Position numbers and translations under genes: made by a program. A stretch of 64,000 bases of DNA from positions 1,054,001 through 1,118,000 of the forward strand of contig NC_089244.1 of the NCBI RefSeq assembly GCF_000512585.2. The letters run 5' to 3'. Source of the DNA: Kwoniella bestiolae CBS 10118 (Eukaryota > Basidiomycota > Tremellomycetes > Tremellales > Cryptococcaceae). A model generated the notes under the pieces. The model made no database searches. It was not told where the DNA came from and worked only from the letters and a program-made list of their open reading frames with translations. The stretch's first letter is position 1; every line of letters begins with the position of its first letter. Shown piece by piece: positions 57,206 through 64,000 of the stretch.

Positions 57206-60200
57206 ATGTCAAAAGTATCTTTCAAAGATCAAGACACCCTCATCTCACCAGATACATCTACATCTACACCTGTACATACCGCAGCGCTCACTACAGCTAC
57301 CACAGCATTCACCGAGGATACCGCTCGGACTGATAGCGAAACTCAAATTGAGAGCGATACTCAAAGCGAAGAAGAGACAGAGCCAGACTCTGCTATTCCC
57401 TCTTCTACTACACCATTCACACCTGATCCTATAAAAGGCAAGACGGAGGCCCAACCTGACACAGCTAGATCAGAGGCGAGGACCGAGAGTACAGAGACAG
57501 GATCCGAGGAAGAGTCATACAGTGGGGATTCACAGGGATCAAGTGGTAGTAATATTGGGTCTGATGGTGATGAAGATAGTTCGAGTGGATTAGAAGATTC
57601 TTCGACGGATAGCGAGCTTTCCCATTCTGGATCACAAAGTGAAGCATCATCCAAAGCAAAAGTCAAGAAGAGTAGGTCCCCAAAAGAAAAGAGGGTATCC
57701 CGCAAAAGTATCGGTAAGACCAAGAAGGCTGGTGATAGTACTTCCGCTACTAAAGTGAAGAACGGAGACACATCAGGATCAGAGGATTCGGAACTGGATA
57801 GTGATACTTCGGATTCTCAGGTCGATAGTCCATCCACACCAGAACAGAAAGTTGAGAAAGCTCGAGAGACCAAGGAGGGTGAATTGAGAAGTAGTAGAAG
57901 GAAGGACGAAGACATCAAGTCCAGCTCATCTGCATCGCGACCCAAGGACAAGTCTTCAAGGAAGGAAATAGGAAACAATTCTTCTGAGCAGCCTACAAGA
58001 CGAACAGAAACGGGTGAAAAGACGAGAAGGAGGAGTAAAGAGAAAGAAAAAGAAGAAGAGTCCGGTTCTGCGAGTAGTACAGACAAGGTCAGGAAGAGTG
58101 AGGACAACGATACTTCCACTGAAGAGGAAGAGGAAGTCACACCTCCTATACGAGCCAGAAGAAGAAGTCCTAGAAGCTGGAGACACGAGATGGTCCGCTT
58201 GATCTCTTTATGTAAGCTTCCTTATCGTCTCCTAACCAGACACGTTAAGCTGATATAGTGATGAACTTAGACCTCGTCCCGGTCCTACTGGCCATCCCCA
58301 CTTCCCTTCTCCTCTCACTCAACATTCAACTCTTAACCCCACTCTACAACTCTATGCCCCTTTCCCTACATACCCCTGCTCTCTACGTTGGATATACAAT
58401 CGTATCATCCTTATTATACTGGTACCTCACCCTGTCCACCTCTGCGAAAGATATCATATCAGCGAGAGTATGTTTCGGCCTAGCAGCCCTCAGTGGAGAT
58501 GTGGTCGCTGTGTATGGTAGGAGGATAGGCATGTCGCTGGGCCTCTTATTTGGGCCTGAGTATGGTGCAGTAGCTGTCAGGGCGGTATTGGGATTGGGTG
58601 TCGTGGGAGGAGCTTCGGGCTTTACGTTACTTTGTTTCGTAAGTTGTGCTTCTAACGCTCTTTTTAACGAAGAAAGCAGCTTATCTTGAGGTGTTGTTAT
58701 AGGATCACATATCCCCTATACCACCCGCTACTAAACTTACCGACCGACCTAGGAATCTGGGCTCTATACTATATCGAACGGGTTTTTATGTGTTTCATAT
58801 CTACACTTTCGAGAGGATGTGGACGACTTATTTGTATAGTAACGTCTCAATCATGAACAAAGATCCAGAGAAGACCGTGAGTCCATCAGGAAGACCCAAG
58901 ACGACGAGAGGTGCTGATTGAATGATTATTGTAGATTTTATTCATCTCACTCCTCTTAACCGCCTTTTCACTCCTACTCCGATCCAGCACTTCTTCCACC
59001 CCCTTCCCCACCCTCGTCAACTCAGCTCTGACGAAGAACCTCAAACTCTCACCTAACGCATCTAAATCCACCGAGAAGATTACGAAGATCCTCCCCCGTC
59101 AGGCATTTCCATTATTACTTCTACTTCGTATACCCCTCCTAATCCTCGCACTTCGTCAGCAGGTATTCCTCCGACCACCCCTCAATGAACCTTATGTGAC
59201 GGCAAATGGGGAATTGAGGTTGATATCCTCCGAACGAAGTTTGACGGGACAGATTGTCGTTGCTGAGAACCTCAAAGATGGATATAGGTTTTTGAGGTGT
59301 GATCATTCGATTTTGGGGGGGAGGTGGATAAGAGAAGTGGAGGATAAGAAAGAAAAGAGTGGGAAGAGGACGGAACAGGGGGATTCGTATGTCCCCTTCT
59401 CCCTTCTCTTTGTTTATGACTCTAGTATAGTATGATCTTTAACGAAAGAAGCTGATAGAGGATTTGATTTGAACTAGGATATTCGCAACGTTTAACCTCC
59501 AGGAGATCGCTGTCCTAGCTCATCGGTCGGATCCTTCCGAGTCGCTTATCAGGACGTTACAGCTCACTACGGACTTGGAAGTGAGCTTGGAACGTGAGGA
59601 TGAGGATGAGAAGTTGCCTGAGAGAGCTTTGATCATGTCAGTCAAGTTCACCCTCTTTCTCTGGTCTTAGAGATAAGGTGTGTAAAGCTGATACAGATGA
59701 ATAGTGGATTGGGAGTAGGTATAGCAGCTTCTGCATTCTCACGACGAGGATTGTACGTGGATATTGTTGGTGAGTCTGATCGTATACCAAACGTCCAACA
59801 AACTGGAAGGTGAAAGCTGACATGCTAGATGAACTATAATCCAGAAATCGACCCAGCTGTCTACCTAGCAGCGCAAAACCACTTCCAGCTCTACACCCCC
59901 AATGTGGCTTCTACAAACATAATGGACGGGTCGAAATTCGTCTCCCAGCTCGCAGAGCTGAAGAAAGCTCAGTCTCAGTCTCTACAGGCTGATAATGAGA
60001 GTGAGGGTGGGACAGTACCGACGTGGGATTATGTGATTCAAGATTGTTTCACTGGTGGGAGCGTCCCGGGTGAGATGTTCACGAAGGAGTTTTGGGAGGA
60101 TTTGGGGGAAATGGTTAAGAGTGATGGGATCGTAGCTATGGTGGGTCAAGTTCTACCTCTTTGTCAGATCAATCAGTATTGGCGTATAAACGTTGCAGGT

Positions 60201-60908
60201 CCGAATACGGAGAATATGATGAAGATGGCTGTAGGATCTGTTGGAAAAAGGTGAAGCTGACAGTACTATGCGTCATCAGAACTTCGCGGGCGTACTTCGA
60301 AGTGAAGCTTCTAGAGCTGTGTTAGTCACTCTTACTTCTGTCTTTCCGCAATGTAGAGCATTCGGAGATGGGTTCGAGGTGAATCAGGGCCCAGACGATC
60401 TGGTCAATATGGTATGTCCGCTGTTTTGATCGTATTCAAGATACCAAGCTGACCTCGTATGATCATGACAATAGGTGGTATTCTGTACCGTGAGCGACCT
60501 ATAAATCCTCTTCAGCTATGCCAATCCACGCATGTCAGGCACGTAAAAGCTGATTAATCTCTGTTGATGCGGTTCAGAAAACATACTCCCCCTTACTGAC
60601 TTTCCGTCCACCCACACCATTCGACGGACTCCGATCGCCACTTCGAGCCCACGTCTATTCCACGTTCCACCCCAACGAAATTCAGCTGGATGATATTCTC
60701 TCTGAAGCGGATTTGGAAGATCCAGAGATGCATCTTGTGAGAGGTCAAGCAGCTGGGAAGTTGAACAAGTGGCAGGTGGGGAGTAGTCTTGCTACATGGC
60801 GAGCAATGAAGACTAGTGAGTTTGAGACTGTCAAGGTTGTTTAGTGAATCGTGATGGTATTGCTGACTTTGTGTAGTCCTCACTCCGGAAATGTGGTTGG
60901 CTTATTAG
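57206..60908 (+). CDS. Membrane protein with spermidine-synthase-like SAM-fold domain and long acidic N-terminus
   Basis: About 1,000 residues in three parts. Residues 1 to about 345 are low-complexity Ser/Glu/Asp/Lys (e.g. TQSEEETEPDS, TSGSEDSELDSDTSDSQ, RSKEKEKEEESGSASS). Next is a polytopic membrane region (VPVLLAIPTSLLLSLNIQLL; ARVCFGLAALSG; LFISLLLLTAFSLLL; LLLLRIPLLILAL). The C-terminal part has a Rossmann-type class I methyltransferase/polyamine-synthase fold: LGVGIAASAFSRRGLYVDIV, EINPEIDPAVYLAAQNHFQL and DYVIQDCFTGG. A small intron (58214-58258) joins the acidic head to the membrane part in frame (RLISL-LMNLDL), so it is one gene. Ends EMWLAY. Catalytic activity as a true aminopropyltransferase is not shown. 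Confidence 0.78.
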
Positions 60909-61083
60909 GTTTTATTGTTATGTACATAATGCATTATAGAGCGGTTTACTACAACATCATTGATCATCAATTATATATATACAAGGTATAATACCCATTT
61001 CATTTGTGTGCTTAGGAGTCCTCAATCCAAATCTGCGCTTCTTTTGACAACTGTACTACTGATACATCTCGATCGGCTTAGGA

Positions 61084-63078
61084 CTAAAGGTTTTGAGTCT
61101 TGGTATCATCCCTGTAAACCAACACCGAACAGATCCCACCACTCTTCTCATCCTGTTCGATGATCAGCCCGTCGAAACCGACCAGCTCTGTAATAGCACA
61201 ACAATATGTCAGAGAGTCTCACCATAATAGGAACTGCCAAGCAAAGGACGAACCCGGATTCGGCCTTCAGAGACAGGATTACTGAGGAATGAGGTGAAGA
61301 CACTCACTGCTCGGTCCAAGATTCGACACCCCCTCCAAACCACCTTCAACCAATCGATCAAGTATCATCGCATCCCCCTGTTCATCCTCCTCCTTCCTAT
61401 CGTCCCTTCCTTTAGTAGCAGAATTAGACTCATTCTCAGAACTGTTATTGGTATTAGGCGATCCACCCCTCTTCTTCTTCTTACCTCCTGAAGGCGGATT
61501 AGCCGGGGGTACGCTCAATCTCACTTCCACGACGTATTCTTGGGATTTCTCGCTCTTCGATAGATTGCTTCGGAAGGATCGCAGGGGGGAAGTCATGTCA
61601 AGGTTGCCTGAGGATATGGGGAGGATCCATGGACAACGGGCGTAACGCTGGAAGAGGGGTGTGCCGGGCTGTGTAGATTGGTTAGCCTATTCTGAGCAGC
61701 ATCGTTCACTAGCACAACTTACGATATTTGAGTGGCAGAGTATCTTGATCACAATCCCATCTTTCGATACCAAAAAGTCCAAACCATATTGGAAATAATT
61801 CCAAAAACCTATTTTGTTAGATGGTAGACTGTCAGCTTTGCTCGCTTGGACCGAGACGTAAACGACCAGCTGCACTCACATGCACCTTTCCCATTCTCCT
61901 TATGCGGATCACCACCCCACATCTTCTCCAGCCTATCATCTTCTTTCCAAAACTTCCGTAGGGGTGCTCCCAGGTCTAGTAATAGGTCTTGAGAGGTGGT
62001 CTCGCCGATGGTGATGGGGAGGATGTGGTCTTCGTCCAGGGCTAGGGTTATACCTTTGTTTGGCTGAATGTAATGATTAGTTAGCTTCATCCTGGTATGC
62101 CCATGTGATACGTGAGCAGCTCCGGATCCTACCAGAATACACTAAACCCGCACACGTCCATTTACTGCTCTGACTCATCTCATCCACGAGCTTCGACTCA
62201 GATGTGCATGCGCAAAAGAAAGACTCACCTGAATCACACAACTTATCAACCTAGCCTGCAACTCCTCATCTTCCCCCGGCTTAACCATTATCCTATGCAC
62301 GACGTCCTCCCTCGGACCGAACCCCGCGTCCCCCAAGTTGTCCGAATGAAGTATGAAAGTTATACCTGGGAAATCCAGCTTGTCCCCCGCCTTGTCGAGG
62401 AAGGTAGGACCCATGAGTCTACCTACCCGAGCTCGGGTGAGGGGCATATGTGCCGAGCTGAGGATTTCGGTCTCGTATGATAGTTCCAGCTGATTGGCAG
62501 GCGAGATTGAGGAGGAGGAGTTGGAAGAGGGTGAGGGGAGAGTAATGGTTATGAGGGATAGGAGTTGGTATATTGGTGAAGGAGGGAAATAGAGGGTTAG
62601 GTGGGGGAGGTGAATGGTTGTTGCTGATTTGTGTGGGGACTACGACCATTCAAAAGCAATTAGCTTTAGATTCCCATTTTGCACTCTCATCTTCCAGTTG
62701 TCGTTGCTACCTTTCTGAGGTAGATTGATGAGAAACAAAAGGTATCCTGCTTAGATTCGAGGGGACGATGATACGCACATCTACATCCCATGATACTTCT
62801 ACTTTGGGGTACTCTGTCTTGTGGGTTCGTATGAGTTCGAGTGCATGCCATAGATTGTCGCCTATGGGATACCAATTGCACTTATCAGTATGAGATGGTC
62901 GCTCCTCGAGATGATAATCAGCTTTGCCCCCTTCCCATTGGCGGCAAATCATCAATCATCAACAAAGGATGGAAGTGGACTCACCAAGTTGAAATATCCC
63001 TACTCCTTCTCCAGGGGTGACCTCGTAAGTCGGGGTTAGGCTCCTCGCGTTCAAATTCTGAGTACCGACCTCTATCAT
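61084..63078 (-). CDS. PHAF1/UPF0183 family protein
   Basis: A cytosolic protein of the family that in animals (PHAF1, C16orf70) pairs with BCAS3 on phagophores in autophagy. The N-terminus has TPTYEVTPGEGVGIFQLGDN then LWHALELIRTHKTEYPKVEV, as in UPF0183. The middle has LSYETEILSSAHMP and DFPGITFILHSDN. Family-typical C-terminal blocks are DLLLDLGAPLRKFWKEDDRL, AFWNYFQYGLDFLVSKDGIV and IKILCHSNIPGTPLFQRYAR. A Lys/Asn/Ser-rich insert (GGKKKKRGGSPNTNNSSENE) follows, then EVRLSVPPANP-type charged sequence and a final exon ending DDTKTQNL. About six introns. Role in autophagy is inferred from family only. Confidence 0.84.
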
Positions 63079-63356
63079 TGTTGATGCTGGATCCTCGGTC
63101 TACTTGTGTCATTGACAGTGGATGAGGTGATGATAAGTTGAGAAGGATACTCGTGATCGCATCAATCCTTGTTATTGTTTCAGCTGGACTCGTGTTTGAT
63201 TCATCTTACGTCATAGTGAAACGTAACCCCGACCTAACCTGACCTGCCTTCCCGAAAGACCTTTTCATCTCTGCTCGTTCATCTTCCCATCTCAGCACAC
63301 ATCTTATATCTTGGGCAGCCCTCGTCCTCATTCACAGAAGGGCCCTGTAGCCCCAA

Positions 63357-64000
63357 ATGGCCTCCCCAACCACACAAAACCCACCCACAACAACCCAATC
63401 ACCCCAAGAAGACATCGAAGCCATCCAATCCTCCCTCAATGCACGGAGCAAGCGTCGTCTGTCCCTACGTACCATACTGAGCTCGTATAAATCGCAGCAC
63501 GATCTCAAGGGAAAGGCAAAAGCAGATGAACAAGCTATAGCTGAAGAGGAGGACGAAGAAGGGGAGGATGTGTTTAAAGTTGATACGGTTGATATTGAAC
63601 GATATCGACAATCAAAGGGAGATCCTATACAGATCAATCGGGGGCAGAATAAGGATGTTAATGTTGAGGATGTACAGGTGGGATTTGAGAAGGAGTATGT
63701 GTGGGATGGTGAGTGATTTCATCATCATGGTACTGTATCTCAAGGCGTACAAACGTCTTCGGTGCGTAGGGTTATTGGCTGACTCAAACATGATGTAGTG
63801 CTATTTGAGAACCAGCGAGGGTGAGTCGATGTCGATCATAATCTCACAACTACACTGACAAGCCAAGATTCGTGATCAGTGTGGAACGTATATAGAGTAT
63901 CCTGCTGATAATTCATCTTAACAGAATATACATCCTAGGCAAAGGATACTTCTCCTCTCGCTCCCTCCTTCCCGCCGACCCCTCAGCATTCACCCGTCCC
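63357..64000 (+). CDS. Dysferlin-domain (Pex/Mug65-like) membrane protein, 3' partial
   Basis: The 5' part of a gene running off the window. The N-terminus is charged and low complexity (MASPTTQNPPTTTQSPQEDI; an acidic EEEDEEGEDV run). Three exons then join to EKEYVWDVLFENQRG, IYILGKGYFSSRSLLPADPS and AFTRP. The block W-D-V-L-x-E-N-Q-R-G plus S-S-x-S-L-L is characteristic of fungal dysferlin-domain proteins (peroxisomal membrane peroxins and sporulation/Mug65-type relatives). Which subgroup it belongs to cannot be told without the rest. Confidence 0.75.

Noticed and set aside
57206..58258. The acidic low-complexity head as a separate gene
   Set aside because: A canonical intron at its end (GTAAGC...GATATAG) joins it in frame to the membrane-protein exons.
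1..64000. Transposons, CRISPR arrays, tRNA or rRNA genes
   Set aside because: I found no transposase or reverse-transcriptase motifs, no spacer-repeat pattern and no cloverleaf I could support by eye.

Overview
This window looks like a gene-dense fungal chromosome arm, most likely from a tremellomycete basidiomycete (Cryptococcus/Kwoniella group). The evidence is: almost every gene is cut by many introns, mostly 45-120 nt, with GTGAGT/GTAAGT donors and a branch-point-like GCTGA(C/T) shortly before the acceptor. Genes sit close together on both strands, and the products are typical eukaryotic housekeeping proteins (Ras with a CaaX box, ORC5, Bos1 SNARE, TRAP-alpha, a DHHC palmitoyltransferase). 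All coordinates for spliced genes are outer CDS limits. Exon joins were worked out by eye from reading frame, splice sites and family conservation. Genus-level placement is inference.

Layout. 1-6.8 kb: 3' end of an anion/cation symporter-type MFS transporter, a cysteine-rich GPI-type secreted protein, a single-pass membrane protein of unknown function, and a very small membrane protein. 7.4-19.1 kb: RAS1, a Gfo/Idh/MocA oxidoreductase, then a divergent pair of vacuolar-type metallopeptidases (M20 carboxypeptidase S and an M28 NAALADase-like enzyme whose intron carries a 140-nt pure purine tract). 19.4-28.4 kb: TRAP-alpha (SSR1), an ERF2-type DHHC palmitoyltransferase, a 3-hydroxyisobutyrate-dehydrogenase-like enzyme, an FTS/AKTIP non-catalytic E2, and a lipocalin-like protein with a 10-nt microexon. 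28.7-33.6 kb: a zinc alcohol/polyol dehydrogenase with a GC-AG intron, a type I methionine aminopeptidase, and an unknown protein.

34.0-50.8 kb: a 6.6-kb gene for a sacsin/HSP90-type ATPase (DUF3684 family) that ends in an HExxHxxxxxH zincin-like motif, 3-hydroxyisobutyryl-CoA hydrolase, ORC5 with a degenerate P-loop, a serine-palmitoyltransferase small-subunit-like protein, monoglyceride lipase, and the SNARE Bos1. 57.2-64.0 kb: a membrane spermidine-synthase-like protein with a long acidic head, a PHAF1 (UPF0183) family protein, and the start of a dysferlin-domain (Pex/Mug65-like) protein.

The most unusual part is 51.1-56.8 kb: seven small genes (about 86-123 aa each) encoding short single-domain Myb/SANT-like proteins in two subfamilies. 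They are arranged as three head-to-head pairs plus one extra copy. They share intron positions, N-terminal motifs and NLS-like tails, and several copies show decay or remodelling (lost splice donors, lost tryptophans). I do not recognise a named system for this array. It looks like a local gene-family expansion of small nuclear, possibly DNA-binding, proteins and is the best candidate here for something undescribed. No transposon, CRISPR array, rRNA or tRNA gene was recognised.
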